NCBI GenBank assembly: GCA_029721435.1
Contig: CM056576.1
Location: forward strand, 64,251,876 to 64,315,875
Source: Gymnothorax reevesii
Lineage: Eukaryota > Chordata > Actinopteri > Anguilliformes > Muraenidae
Direction of reading: 5' to 3'
Length of the DNA stretch: 64,000 nucleotides
The position numbers were made by a program, and so were the translations under genes. Positions 12,401 to 24,875 of the stretch are shown one piece after another (the stretch's first letter is position 1; the number at the start of each line of letters is the position of its first letter). The notes beneath the pieces are model-generated. The model had not been told where the DNA came from and searched no databases. It was given only the letters and a program-made list of their open reading frames with translations.

Positions 12401-14054
12401 TCGTTCCCTACTCTCGCTGCTGGTTGTAATGATTTGGCCGATCGGCGCAAGTTGTGAACAAGGGGAAACTCGAAAACCGGAACGAACATAATATTATTTA
12501 ACGGGGTCAAGCTAGTTGACAAGCTGGCTAGCAAACTAATGCACAATTCAACATATTTTCCTGGACACCGGCAAGTGTGGAGAACAGAAGTCAATCGTTC
12601 CCTACTCTCGCTGCTGGTTGTAATGATTTGGCCGATCTGCGCAAATTGAGAACAAGGAAACTCTTAAACCGAAATGAAATTATTTAACTGGGACTTCGGG
12701 AGACTGAAGGATACATTCAAAATAGCCTGCTTTCATCGTATATCTACATTAGCGAGCCCAAATAGCCTGATGTGACATGACATTGCTTTTAAGTGAGTGT
12801 TCTGCATAAGACAAAAAGGTGACTAGAAGTCATATGCGACATGGACACATTAGCTGCTTTAAAAATTGTTACAGAAGTTCAAAGGCTACTTGAGCTAAAC
12901 ATTTTAGGTGGTTGTTACTGCAGGAGAATTTTTATTGTACTTAGTTGTACAGATAGAATTTTATTTTGTACTTGAATTTTTGTTGTCACTTTAAAAACTT
13001 GACGCTAAGGCTAAGTTATGTTGTAACAAACAAGGTTGTTGGCACCTTTGCACTTTTTTTCATTAAAGTGCCACTTTGTTTTCAATAAGCATTTAAAAAC
13101 AGTTGTTATTTAGTTTGCATTGGAATGTTACTCTGATGCACTTTGTTTTTCTCTATTACCAGTCCAGTCAACAGGGTATAAAAGTTTATGATTGAAAAGT
13201 ATTTTCTTTAAATTCAGATGCATTCCTTTAACAGGCTCTTGAAATGTTACTCTGATGAACCTTCTTTGTTTTTCTCTATTACCAGTCCAGTCAACAGGAT
13301 ATAAAAGTTCATGATTAAAAAGTAATTTCTTTAAGTGTTGAAGCAGCAAGCATTTCTAACAGACTGTTTTTGAACATTTAAACATTCTAAAGTTTAAATA
13401 AATATGGACTTCAGAACTGCCATATGTACTCATTTTTTTGCCCTTCACCCATAACATTACCATTCCTATCCCACAGTACAGCATACAGGTTATTATTTAA
13501 CACTGGTATCGGATCGGTATCGGTATCGACCGATACCTGAAGCCTAGGTATCGGTATCGGTATCGGGACCAGAAAAGTTGGATCGGTGCATCCCTATTTT
13601 CGAGTATGATAAGGCCCTCAAAAATGTGTTCGTAAAGTCTGAAAAAACGCAGGAAATGGCTCATAGCTCACTTCCTGTGTGGCAAAAAAATTTCAAAAAA
13701 ATTGACAAAAAAATTCATGATGACTACTATGACCCTATAAAATTTCATTAGAATCCAAGCAAGTGCGTTCCAAAATGGCCGTGTGTTTGGTGGCGCTATG
13801 GAGCCACCGGGGCATGTCCAAGCACAAAATTAATAATAGTTTGCAATTTTCACCACGACTGACGTGTGGGCAAATTTTTGTGAGTTTTCGTGCATGGCAA
13901 AGCCCTCAAAAATGCGTTCTCGCAGCAGAATAAAAAGTAGAAGAAGAAGAAGAAGAATAATAAAAATCCCATCAAAAACAATAGGTTCCTCGCACCTTCG
14001 GTGCCAGGACCCGTTCCGGGCCCTGGCACCGGTCGGTGCGCGGGCCCTAATTAC
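9485..14054. repeat. Second copy of the GGCGCTATAGAGCC-type repeat family, interrupted by a hAT
   Basis: This copy begins with agctgcaagcagcgttg near 9489 and ends with gcgcgggccctaatta near 14054. Its interior repeats the first array's blocks in two units (about 10080-10990 and 10990-11640) plus a terminal part. A 1720-bp non-autonomous hAT (11877-13596) sits inside. Without that insertion it is about 2.8 kb, against about 4.0 kb for the first array, the difference being the extra 907-bp units there. A short GAA run lies at about 13938-13958. No protein of the element is recognisable. Confidence 0.65.
11877..13596. mobile_element. Non-autonomous hAT-like transposon (1720 bp)
   Basis: The left end is TAGGGATGCACCGATACC and the right end, read on the minus strand, TAGGGATGCACCGATCCA. 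An exact 8-bp duplication, ttttcgag, lies at 11869-11876 and 13597-13604, and the host repeat continues across it. Subterminal GGTATCGG/CCGATACC repeats cluster near 11885-11925 and 13500-13565. The interior has no transposase but two internal duplications: a block of about 150 bp repeated at a 194-bp offset (from 12317 and 12511), and an 85-90-bp block repeated at about a 122-bp offset (from 13125 and 13247). Ends, duplication length and lack of coding capacity fit a hAT derivative. Confidence 0.9.
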
Positions 14055-14901
14055 ATTAGCCTCAATGGGATCTGAGGTTTTCTATCCCCCGAAAAGGGGC
14101 GCGGCCTTAACGTTTTGCGAAGTACCCGGATGTGCAGGACGTCTCTATGTATATAGAGTCCGGAAAACTCCGCCCCAGCTCAATTAGCCTGCTATGCCAG
14201 GAATTCGATGCAAAAGAAATCCGATATCGTCCTGGACAATAGAACAAAGAAAGGTCCAACAAGCAAACGCACAACTAAACCATGACAATTAAGTCTGTTG
14301 TCAATGTTACCCTCCAATGATCTGTCATTTCTTAATACTTTCTTAATCATCCTTTTTTGTATTTTAATGACTGATTTATCTGTTATGTATTGTTAATGTT
14401 GTAATATAATTAATGTTCTTGGACCCCAGGAAGACTAGCTGGTCGTTTAGGCGTCAGCTAATGGGGATCCATTTTTTAATTAACAAATATTCACAGGCTT
14501 ATATATTGGTCTTGATTATTCAGTAAATAAATTGTGTGATTATTGATCTAATGACAGGGTCAGCTTGAAAGATATTATGCTTCTAAGAGGCAGAGATTCA
14601 CAGCACGTCATTTGAAAATCCCGCAACGCTGGCGTTTCCGCCAGGGGGACATTGGGCTTTAGGGAGTTGGACTCAGGTTTTTCCCCTGTCAAGGCCTTTC
14701 TGCAGCCATCTCATAGCTCCAGTCTGCCAATGGCATCACCGATAATTTAAAATCCTGACTGTTCTCACCGCAATATAACAAGAAAAACAGCAATGAATAT
14801 TTCATGGTTCGCCTTTAAACAAAGTCTTTGTTTGTAATAATTTTTACATGAAATGTATTTGTTTTGTAATATTTCACTTGTTCTCCAATCTTGGAGGTTT
14901 C
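14055..14901. other. Region without a supported gene; LINE-3'-end-like sequence
   Basis: The stretch ggaccccaggaagactagctg to aatggggatcc (about 14424-14470) resembles a 3' untranslated end often seen on fish LINEs. It is preceded by AT-rich sequence but carries no reverse transcriptase frame, so it may be a short 5'-truncated insert. The remainder shows no recognisable feature. Confidence 0.35.
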
Positions 14902-15270
14902 CATCCATCCATTTTCTATACCCCCTTATTCCTCACTAGGGTCACGGGGCGAGCTGGAGCCTATCCCAGCTGACTACGGGCAAAGGCAGGACCCACCCTG
15001 AACAGCTTGCCAATCCATCGCAGGGCGCACACACCTTTCACAGACCATTCACTCTCACACTCATACCTATGGGCAATTTGGTGTCTCCAATTAGCCTGAT
15101 ATGCATGTCCTTGGACTGTGGAAGGAAACTGGAGTACCCGGCAAAAACCCACGCAAACAGGGGGAGAACATGCAAACTCCACACAGAAAGGCCACAGGCC
15201 GGATTCGAACCCAGGACCCTTCTTGCTGTGAGGCAGCAATGCTAACCAATGTGCCACCGTGCCGCCCTCA
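14902..15270 (-). mobile_element. tRNA-headed SINE with (ATGG)n tail, minus-strand copy
   Basis: Read on the minus strand, the head carries a cacggtggcacattgg-type A-box region and a gggttcgaatccgg B box (about 15200-15212). The body is the same as the plus-strand copy at 35335-35696, and the tail ends in repeated atgg units. Imperfect 9-bp repeats, ggaggtttc at 14893-14901 and ggagatttc at 15272-15280, flank it and fit a decayed target-site duplication. It is a pol III-type retroposon, not a tRNA gene. Confidence 0.85.
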
Positions 15271-16089
15271 AGGAGATTTCAATAAATTAAAAAATAATAA
15301 TAATTAAATACATTACTAGCATAAAATGCTACATTTTACTTTCAGAAAACAAAGAGTATAACTGGTTTTAAGCACACAAAGCTAACTACGATCAAGCAGC
15401 TTGCAATTCAAAGGAGGGGACTTAAATATATGACACAGGTGCAAAGAGTGAGGACAGGAAATGAGACACTGCCTGGGACAAGACAACACACAAGACTCTT
15501 TTTTCGAATAGATGCACAAGTTGCTAAATGAGAGGGGACGCAGAAAGAGGAGACATTCACGCAAGGGTTGTAATTATTTAACCTGTATTAAAAAATGTTT
15601 CACCAAGTTTGCATTTGGAAGAAAACATCAACTACCTTCCTCATGTGCAATTGAGCTGTGTAAATGTAGAACATTTTATGTGAAACCTAGTTATATTTTG
15701 CTGGACAAGCACATGCATGAAATCTCTTGTTATAAGTGTGAATACAGCTTTTCACCGTGTACAGAACTTTTCAATTATTCCACTCTCAAGTTTCCTTTTT
15801 CTTTAGGTTAATAATACATCCATTTGAAAGAGGGTAGCTTGGATAACCCAGCAAGGTAACGTGGCATTATTCAATGCATAGATTCAATGGATTTTTCCAG
15901 TACAATAAAGACATTCAATACCTTATTCATGAATAGAAATATAAGTAGCCCTTGACGATCAGTATCACTCACAAAGTGTGATAACAATCTGTCAAGTGTC
16001 AGGGGTAAACATAAGATGCTTTGTGTTTACCCTCATTTTTGCAGGAGAACATAAGCTTCCAAATGTAGGGAAGTCACCTCATGGTGAAA
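15271..16089. other. Region without a supported gene
   Basis: AT-rich sequence with short ORFs only (up to 99 codons) and no recognisable domain, splice pattern or terminal repeat. Confidence 0.4.
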
Positions 16090-17225
16090 AATGTATCCCC
16101 TCGCTTTCTGCAATTTTAGGGCAGCAATCACAGTAATCGTAGTCGGACAGAAATGGGTCTGGTACACAGGAATAGTTCTATCAGAGAGAAAAGCCAGGAT
16201 CCACAGGACGTTATCCGAATCGTTACCAGGGCAGCAAAAAGAGATCTCGTAGTCGGGCAGAAAAATAGTCAAAACACACAGATGCAACAGTAATCCAAAA
16301 TCACCAAGGCAAAAATCGAAAGTCGGGCAATCCAGTCAGAAAGATAAATCACTATGAATCGAGGCGAGAAACAAACGTGGCACAGGAAGCTAGGAAGAAC
16401 GATCTGCCAACTGGAAGTGACTAAACAGACATCTTAAATACACATCCGGGTGAAACACATGACCAGGGAGAACAGGAGCAATCAATGATACAATAATCAG
16501 GAGTGACACATGAGGAATAATCTAATTATATGAATTTGGCAAATGCCAAAACGCAGACAGGGATCACAAGACAATCCTATGAACAAAACAACAGCTCCGG
16601 TTTAGGAGTACTAAAGTGCATAGATAAAAGAAAAGGAAAGCACAAAGTATAAGTGGAAATTCAAAGAAGCTGCAACAGAGATAGGCAAGAGGGCGTAGAT
16701 TAGAATTGGGCGATTGCTGAGAGATCGTTAGTCAAGTAGTATGTGCAGCTATACAATCCAGAGTGCACGTTAGTAACTTAGTAAAAATATACAATATTAA
16801 TACTGGTTAGTAATCTAGCGAAAACAACAAACTGTTAGTACGGTTAGTAGATAGTAAAAGAGAGGGGAAGGAAGTACACGAGATAGTGAAGGAAGATTGA
16901 AAACCCAGAAACCAATAAATCACCCGAATGAGTGGCACGCAAGACTAGGGACCGTGGGCAAAGACCTACATAAGACAAGACAGGGTAGACGAAGTGCAAT
17001 GCATGGAAATGAAAATATGGCATGGAAAACTAAATGATCTAAACATAAAAAATAATAAACAAGAAATCTAAATAACCAAACCACAATACACAATCCTAAG
17101 AATAGTCAAAGGGCAGGCAGTGGTCACTAAACACAGAAATCCTAAACATGGCTAGGCCAGGCAGAGAACTTAAACATGACAAGCAGAATCACAGAATCAC
17201 AACAAAGAAACGCAAATTAGCTTGT
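16090..17225 (-). repeat. Dispersed LTR-like repeat, copy A
   Basis: Shared blocks in the same order with copy B at 41610-42740 include ggcagcaatcacagta, acagggatcacaagaca, gtgcagctatacaatcc and aaaacaacaaactgttagta. On the minus strand it is T-rich and resembles a long terminal repeat, but I cannot find TG/CA ends or a target duplication, so both class and orientation are uncertain. No protein-coding content is visible. Confidence 0.5.
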
Positions 17226-18799
17226 TAGTTAATATACTCTTATCATTATTCAGTCAAAATGACCGCAAAACAAAATTTTGATGAAACGAGTGTTAATGTT
17301 CACGCGGTAGTAATAAATTAGATTTTCTATAATAATTACACACAAACTTCTTCTCCGGTCTGTCTTGAGTTAAGTTGCGTTTCCTTTGTTGCTCAGTATA
17401 TCTAGCTTGCTGCGCTCAAGTGCTGCACCCGGAAGTAAAATTTGCACGTGGACTCCCATTCATTTTAGCCTACTTCAAAATAACATTTTCAAAAACATTT
17501 GCGTGCGAGTCAGTGTTATGTTAGTATCGCTGTGCAGAGCGACATTTTGTCTCCCTAAATACATGGTTTTTGGAGGATGGAAAGCAGCACACTTCCAATG
17601 GGAAGATCGAAATGTGACTCGGTGTCAACATTAAATGTTTACAGAGATGCCAAGTCTCTCGCTTTTTTTAGGCTAATTCACCGTGGTCCGCAATTATTTG
17701 TTGCAGGCTTAATGAGATTCTCACGCAGAATTAAATTCCTTGTGCATTTCAGTGTCACTTGCGTAAAGTTTGACCTCACCACAAGTAACATGGAAAGCAA
17801 TTATGACTCCTGACTACTCATGCCCATCTTTACTTAGGGATTGGAAACAGTGCACGTGTTTCGTGACTATTGAAATAGTTTTAATAAGATAAGACCATTT
17901 GAAACGTCTTTATGAAATTCCATTGCTTCCAATCCCTTAGGAATTCTCAGGATTGTCTTTACTGAGTCATAATTGATTTCCGTGTCATTAGTGGGGAAAT
18001 TCACCGTAATGCATGTGAAACTGATTAACTTGATGCACAACGACTTAAATTCCACGTCTGAATTTCTTCAGTGCGCTTTGATTGAATAATTGCTGTGTTA
18101 ACTTGACCGAGGCTTATGACCCTCTGATCAGATAATTGCTCGGATGAATTCGCCCTCATAAGAAATGTCGATGAATGTCCATATACGTTATCAAATTACT
18201 CCCTAGTTTCCTCACTTCATTGTACCCTGGTTGAGCATATTTGCCGTCAACCAAATTGCTTATATTGAATCACATGCCTAATACCAACGTTGATAAAAGG
18301 AAGCGCTAGTTAACTCTGGCTACTCCTTTCCTCAGCTTCATCTTTGCCCCTGTCCCGTTAAAACACTGCTCTCAGAAAAGATCACTGCTCAGCATGGATG
18401 GGACAGAGAAAAGTTTTTTTTTCCTTCTCCTGATGTTTAACAGGCAAGCCTTTCTCCCCTCCTTGTCTTTTAATACAGAGCAAGAAAAGACAAAGCGACT
18501 TACCCACTGTTTTAAATATTATGCTGGTAAGAAGTATTGGCGTTGATTGTCAATTACAAGAAGCTAGCTTGTTAGCCTCTGTGTTCATTTTACTAACTAC
18601 CAAGTCAATGCAGTCCCCGCAACTGTAAGGATACCAATGTAGTTCGCTGGTAACCGTTTTCAATCGCTAGCATTTGGTAGTCAGCAGTCTATTCAAGTCA
18701 GTGGGACGGCTAATTAGCTATCTAGCACGAGAAAGCAATTTTTTTTTTCTATTTAAGTTACAAATCTGCGTTTCAACGTTAACTTATGCATGAAACCAC
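17226..18799. other. Region without a supported gene; contains an imperfect foldback
   Basis: An imperfect inverted repeat pairs about 17735-17860 with about 17915-18055. For example, catggaaagcaattatgactc at 17790 is mirrored by gagtcataattgatttccgtg near 17964. The arms are diverged, and no terminal duplication was found. The rest is unassigned. Confidence 0.45.
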
Positions 18800-21226
18800 T
18801 TATGCAACACCACAACGCCAACGACCCTCTCCACCTCCTTCTCCTTCTCCCACACCCCCCGGCCATCTGGGCGAGGTGGTGGGACTGGTTTGTTAATCTC
18901 TTCTACTTGGAAATTTTCTCCTTCCTCTCTCTCACCTTTCTATCTCCTCCTTTGAATTTCACTCCGTCTCCATATCCTCTCCAACTAATCTGTTTATCAT
19001 CGTTGTGTTTCGTCCCCCAGGTCCCGTAGGATGTTTCTTCGACGAGCTGGACGTCCTGCTCAGTACCTTCCCTGAAAACGGCACCCCACTAATTCTCCTG
19101 GGAGACTTCAACCTCCACCTTGAGGCCTCTCAGTCTGCCGTCTTTCTTCCTATCCGCCTCTCCTTTGGCCTTTTCCCTCCTGCCCTCACCCCCAACTCAC
19201 ACAGCTGGCAATGAACCCCTCTCCACCTGTCTGACCACCACTTCATCTACTTCTCCTTCCCTCTCCCTCTCTCTCCCCCCACTCCAATCCCCTCTGTTAC
19301 AGTTTGCCGTGACCTCCGCTCTCTCTCCCCCTCCGCTCTGGCCTCTCATGTCACTGCTTCCCTCCCTTCCCTTGATTCCTTCTCTGATCTCCCCACTGAA
19401 TCTGCTGCCTCCTCCCTCTCATCCTCACTTAACACTCTCTCTGGTCGCTCCTACTCCCCAGGTTGCCTGGGCTGGTGAAGTATCAACACCCCGCCCCCTT
19501 ACCACAGGTGTGACGACCCTCCTTACTCTCTACTCTCTCCCTCTTCAGTGCAGCAGCTGGCAGCAGGGTCGTAAGGGGGAATGTGGATCACCTGGGCTGG
19601 GTGGCCTGCAGTCTATAAGGCTGTTTGGGCTGCAGTCTTTCTGGTTCTTCCCTGCCTACAACAGCTCCTGGCCTGGCATTTTGGTTTTGTTTTCCACCTT
19701 ACAACACATACACACATGCTTTCACTCATCCACTCACTTACATGACTGATTTTACAGACGACACATGCCATGTTAGTTTAAGTTGCCTTTTGTTGTATTT
19801 TGGTTACCTTACTTTAAATAAATATTTCAGTTAATTGTTATTTGGTGTGCATCTCCCTCTTGTCATGGCCGAGCGGCCCGGTTCATGACACAGGCGTCCC
19901 CCAAGGCTCAGTTCTTAGTCCACTCCACTTTTCTCTTTATCTCCAGTCTCTCGGTCCTGTCATTTCTGCTCATAGTTTATCATATTACTTTTATGCTGAT
20001 GACACTCAACTTTTTCTCTTTTCCCCCTGATGCCTAGGTCTCCGCCCGCATCTCCGCCTGCCTACAAGACATCCAAAGCTGGGTGGACAACCATCACCTG
20101 AAGCTCAACCCAACCAGAGATGATCTATGTCCCTGCTCCATCCTCCCCTCTCCTGGACCTGACCATCACTCTGGGGGATACCATCATCTCCCCCTCGCAG
20201 AGTGTGAAGAACCTTGGGGTCCTGTTTGACGACAGGCTCTACTCTGCTGTGAACATTGCTGCAGTGACTCGGACCTGCAGGTTCTTCCTCTACAACATCC
20301 GTAGAATCCGGCCCTTCCTCACCAGCTACTCTACGCAGCTCCGAGTCCAAGCGCTGATCATCTCCCGCCTTGACTACTGCAACTCCCTCCTCGCCGGCCT
20401 CCCAGCATCTGCCATCAGACCCCTGCAGCTCATCCAGAACGCTGCAGCTCGTCTGGTCCACAACCTCCCAAGACACTCCCACGTCACCCCCCTGCTCACA
20501 AAGCTCCACTGGCTCCCTGTTGCTGCTCGCATCAAATTCAAGACTTTGGTTCTAGCCTACCCAGGGAGTCAACAAAATAGCTCCAGCATACATCCAGAGA
20601 CTGTTCAGGCCTTACACCCCTGCCAGAGCACTCCGCTCTGCTACTTCTGGTCACCTGGCTCCTCCCCCTCTCCGCTCCTCCCCTTCCCGCTCAAGGCTGC
20701 TGTCTGTCCTGGCACCTCGTTGGTGGAATGATCTACCTATCGAGGTCAGAACGGCAGAATCCTTGAGCATCTTCAAGCGCCGCCTGAAAACCCACCTCTT
20801 CAGGCTCCACCTTTCCCCTACTCCACTGCCTTGATTCCTGTCCCTACATCCTTTCGATTTGTTGCACTTAATTCTGTTTTCCCTACTTCCTGACTGTTAC
20901 CGCTTGATTTGGTTTCCCTTCATTTTGTTGCACTCTATTTTGTCAGTTTACTTGATTTTCCTGCCCCTTTGTTGCACTTGACCTGTTGCCCTTCTATTGC
21001 ACTTATTTTATTGCTCTTTGTTGCACTTGCCTCTGCACTTAACCTTGTTGCCGTTTTATTCACTTGCCCTTGACCTTGCCTTTTTGTTATTAGTCTAGAT
21101 CTGTAACAATGGAACGTGTTCTGTCACTTACTGTTAGCACTTTTTCTTGTCTCCTAGGAGGCCTGCACTTTTGTACTGTTCTTATGCACTTTTGTACGTC
21201 ACAGTAATGTATCACAGTAGTTCACG
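18800..21226 (+). pseudogene. L2-clade LINE remnant (endonuclease and reverse transcriptase fragments)
   Basis: An endonuclease fragment around 19020-19490 carries LLGDFNLHL and, in another frame, a SDHHFIYF-like motif, both typical of APE-type LINE endonucleases. After a solo LTR insertion the reverse transcriptase resumes at 19891 with [10 protein letters not shown] and a YADD active-site motif at 19992-20003. The C-terminal part is at 20120-20731 (RLDYCNSLLAGLP; KLHWLPVAARI). Most of the first half of the reverse transcriptase is missing between endonuclease and GVPQGS, and several frameshifts occur. The tail from about 20840 is a ttgttgcactt-rich 3' untranslated region. The copy is dead. 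Confidence 0.85.
19509..19890 (+). mobile_element. Solo LTR inserted in the L2 LINE
   Basis: The 382-bp insert starts TGTGACGACC and ends TTCATGACA, and is flanked by an exact 4-bp duplication cagg at 19505-19508 and 19891-19894. The L2 reverse transcriptase frame continues across the duplication at its conserved GVPQGS motif, confirming insertion. A ctataagg TATA-like box (about 19614) and an aataaa signal (about 19817) lie inside in the + orientation. No internal retroelement sequence remains. Confidence 0.85.
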
Positions 21227-22598
21227 CAGGGCTCTCAAGTCTCACGCATTGAGCGTGAGAGTCACGCATTTCGATAAGTTCTCATGATCTCACGCCACAC
21301 ATGACATTTCTCACGCTGAGAAGAGATAAAATCGCCGCACATCAAGAACAGTGACTGTCTATAAAAGAAATTAGTAATCTGAATGGATGAGGCGAAGGCA
21401 GACTGCTCTGCTTGAATCAGCAACCTATCAGCCAATCAGAAAATAGTATTTCTTGTTGCTAAATGAAATAGCAGCGCCGTAATCACATCCTCCACACGCT
21501 CCGAATGCTGCTTTTGTGTGCAAACGTCAAAGAAGAACTGTAAGTGGAAGCCCGATATCAGGTTATCACTTTTTTTTTTTTTTTTAAACAATGGCTGCTT
21601 ATTAAAGTCGAAGAACTATGCAGGATATTTGCTTTATGGATTTTTGCCTCAATTGAACAGCTTTGGACGGTTATGGTTAGATGAATTGACTTGTAACATC
21701 TCGTTTGTGACAGACAAAACGAAACAAATACACAAAAGAATTATTTTATATAGCCTTTATTAAACTGGGGAGTCCCACTGAAATAAAAAAGTACAGGTAT
21801 GGCTAAACATTGTCTTGCTCAAAATCTAACTACTACTCTGTGGGGAAACGCTAGCAAGTTGAAATCATATTTTTAAGCTCATGTCAAATAGCATTCGCGA
21901 ATGCCGTTGCTGGCCAGCTAACTCAAATTCGTGACGCTAAGCACAGCTGTTAGCTGTGATGTAAAATGCTTGATGTTGCAAAGTAAAAGGAAATATACAC
22001 GCAATATGCAGATACAAGATAGAAACTTGGATATCGCAACGTTTCATTGCTCGCCTACAAGATGCGACGGATAACGCGGTCAGCATTCATTCCGCAAATA
22101 GCCTACAACGCGCACAATCTTCCGCGATCGCGTCCACGTAGGAGATCGGAGTTTCCTGGCAATTGTGAAGATTCAATAACTGATCCTCGCGTGCTATCTA
22201 GTGATAAAATATTGTAACTGCGTTAATAAATATGCTGCTCCACGTCTACTGGCGGAAACATCAGCACAAAGATTCATCGTTGTTCTTCGTGAACGCACCA
22301 AATCTGGGTAATCCGTAAATGATGAATTCAATTAATATTTTAACTTGAAACGAGTAACTAAGTCGCCGGTGTCATAGTAACGAAGGGAAAGGATACTTTT
22401 TATCTCTTAAATGAAGTAGAGTGAAAGTCCCTGTTTAAAAAAAATGTACAAATCCTCAAAAAAAAAAAAAAAAAAACAGCTTAAGAGCTATAACGAAGTA
22501 CATGTACTTAAGTTACTATGCACCTTTGAAAACGGGAGTATCATCCGCCCCCCGGAGAAAATCTCACGCGAGCCTGCATTCAAAACTTGAGAGCCCGG
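21227..22598. mobile_element. Candidate hAT-like element with CAGGGCTCTCAAGT ends
   Basis: The left end is cagggctctcaagt and the right end is its near-perfect inverted complement acttgagagcccgg. Both are followed inward by ctcacgc-rich sequence. I could not find an 8-bp duplication (agttcacg versus caaagttg), so the exact limits or the class may be wrong. The 1.4-kb interior holds no transposase; its longest ORF is 81 codons without a domain. Confidence 0.55.
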
Positions 22599-24868
22599 CA
22601 AAGTTGCATGTATATTTTAGAAAATGAAACTGCGTGCACACACTTTACTGAGCTATTTCATACATGGAAGTAGTTAGTATGGAGATCGAGTTACAGACTA
22701 TGAAAAGGAAGAAAGCAGTTTATTCTGAAGTTAAAATGGGAAGGGCTGAGTCACAGCCTAGTCTTGACAATACCCCTTAAGCCACATCGAGCTGTCCTCT
22801 TCATTTTGAGTTTCATGTGTCGCAGTCCATATGCAAAAATGGATCGCTCCATATTATGTTAAATCACATGATTAAACTATTCTAAAATTAAACTATGTCA
22901 GAGGCTAACACGGGCCCTTTTACCCCAAGAAAATGGTTATGTTTATTCCTCCTTTTGATAGTGATCTAATTTTCTTATTACCACATCTGAAATTGCCTTT
23001 CAAAAGGCAACTGTTCAAAAACAGTTGGTCCAAATTTAATCATCCCCAGCGACCAGCTTCTTTTTTTTTTGCCACTGATTTGCTTTGGGTTCAGTGAGTC
23101 TTGGATCCTTTTTTCTTAATGTTTAAGTTAAATAATGCTCTCTTCACCAGTATAATATATTTGTGAACAGGACATGTAGGCTATCACATTTATTGATTAA
23201 GTCACTTTGCAACCAGCATTACAGTCTGCCAATTGACCAATAAGGTTGAGGTTGCACAAGAATTAATTTGCTCAGAAAATTTTATTTCTCATTTCCACGC
23301 CACTGCTTACCAGCCAAACGGTGCCTGATTTATAATAATGCTCCTGATTTAGAAAGGTAAGGTTATCTACTGCAGATATCATGTAGAAATATGAGCTTGA
23401 AGACATTTTTAGGGTTGTGATGACGTGTGTCCTTCCATTAGTCCCCCCCCCCCCCCCTTTTTTTTTTTTTTTAAATGCGTGTGAGACCTCATTCTAACAA
23501 TAATTGGTCATTGATTGGGCCAGAAGAGGCTAATTCTTCTAATATAATAGAAATTATATTGTACTGTATATTCTTTTGGAAGTGTGTCACCTGCAGCAAT
23601 CTATTTGTCTGATATCAGAAGTTTCACTTTTTCATTATTGGACCTTTGTATTGACACCAGATATCCGTATAGAGTCAAAACTAAGTATCAGGTCACAATT
23701 ATATGATACCAAACAATATAAAGACTTACACAACTGTTTGTCCGGTAGTCTGGGTGCTTGGTTAAAAGGTATACAGCCAAGCATAAGATGAATTAGTTCA
23801 GATTCACAAACCAGGTAGATCCTGTTTGAAAAAATGTATTCATCAGTAGGCGATGTTTTGTGCTCTACTTAATTGGACGCAGTATTTCACTTTGCTCTGA
23901 ATGTGTTCCGTACAGCTGTGGCCAGGGCAGACAGACAGCGGCTGCTTACCCAAAATGGCAAGATTCCGCAGTAATAGCCAGGACCCAGACTGCAAGGCCC
24001 TCAGTCATCTCTTGTTGGGCCTCTCCCTCTTGAGCCACAGAGGACTGTACCCCATGGCTGCTCCCACCACCAACTCCATTTCATAAACTGTCTCTCAGCT
24101 ATCTCCTCACAGATGCCTGCTGCGTGCATGCATTACCCTGTCAAAGTATTTTCATGCTGATTCACTATTGTTCAAGCAGTGCCCTAATACCTTATCTCTT
24201 CTCTGTGGTGGTCACAAGACCCCGGAGGCTAGACACTTATGGAGGAAGATGTAGCTGGTGTAAGCAAGCCAGCCTTCAGGACTTCAAGGGCTTGGTATCT
24301 TGGGATCGCTGAGACAAGAGTCACGAGTGATTTCAGCCACGTGTAGCGTAGGAGGCAGAATGGGACAACCCATTGGCAAATTTGAAAGCATTTAAATTTA
24401 TTTTTTACAAATTAAATGTCATTGCTTAGATACACATTGTACTTATGTAACAACTTAATTGTGGATATGTACAGGAGTTTTATGATGTTATCAGTGAAGG
24501 TATAGTACTGAACATTTTTACACTTCACCCTTGTATTAAAAGGAATTGTAATACTGACTTGCATTTATTTCACTCTAGTTTCAACAATGGGATTTTGCTT
24601 AAAAAGCTTTTGAAATTACACAGAGCATGGATTCTACCTAGAATAATCTGATGTATGTTGGCTTATCCTGTGTCCCCAGGGTGTGATTTTTTTTTTTTGG
24701 GGGGGGGTGGAGGAGGAGGATTACGCAACCCCCCCCCAGTAATATCCTTTGTTAAACCAAATATTAATGGAAATGTACTGCCTCTGACAAGTGTTTCATT
24801 AGTTCTGTCCCTGTAATCAGACACCAGCTATAACTCCATTATTGTGCTCATTGGAGTAATTGGCACCC
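22599..24868. other. Region without a supported gene
   Basis: Mostly AT-rich, with a poly-C/poly-T tract at about 23443-23472 and G/C/T homopolymers at about 24690-24740. A locally GC-richer segment (about 23900-24360) contains an acceptor-like tgttccgtacag followed by an open frame that stops at about 24086. I do not recognise the peptide, so it is not called as an exon. Confidence 0.35.
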
Positions 24869-24875
24869 TTCAGTA

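Noticed and set aside
20105..20509. 134-codon minus-strand ORF
   Set aside because: Antisense of the L2 reverse transcriptase C-terminal region, which has clear family motifs on the plus strand.
21227..22598. Firm hAT call for the CAGGGCTCTCAAGT element
   Set aside because: The termini match but no 8-bp duplication was found, so the call was kept only as a candidate.
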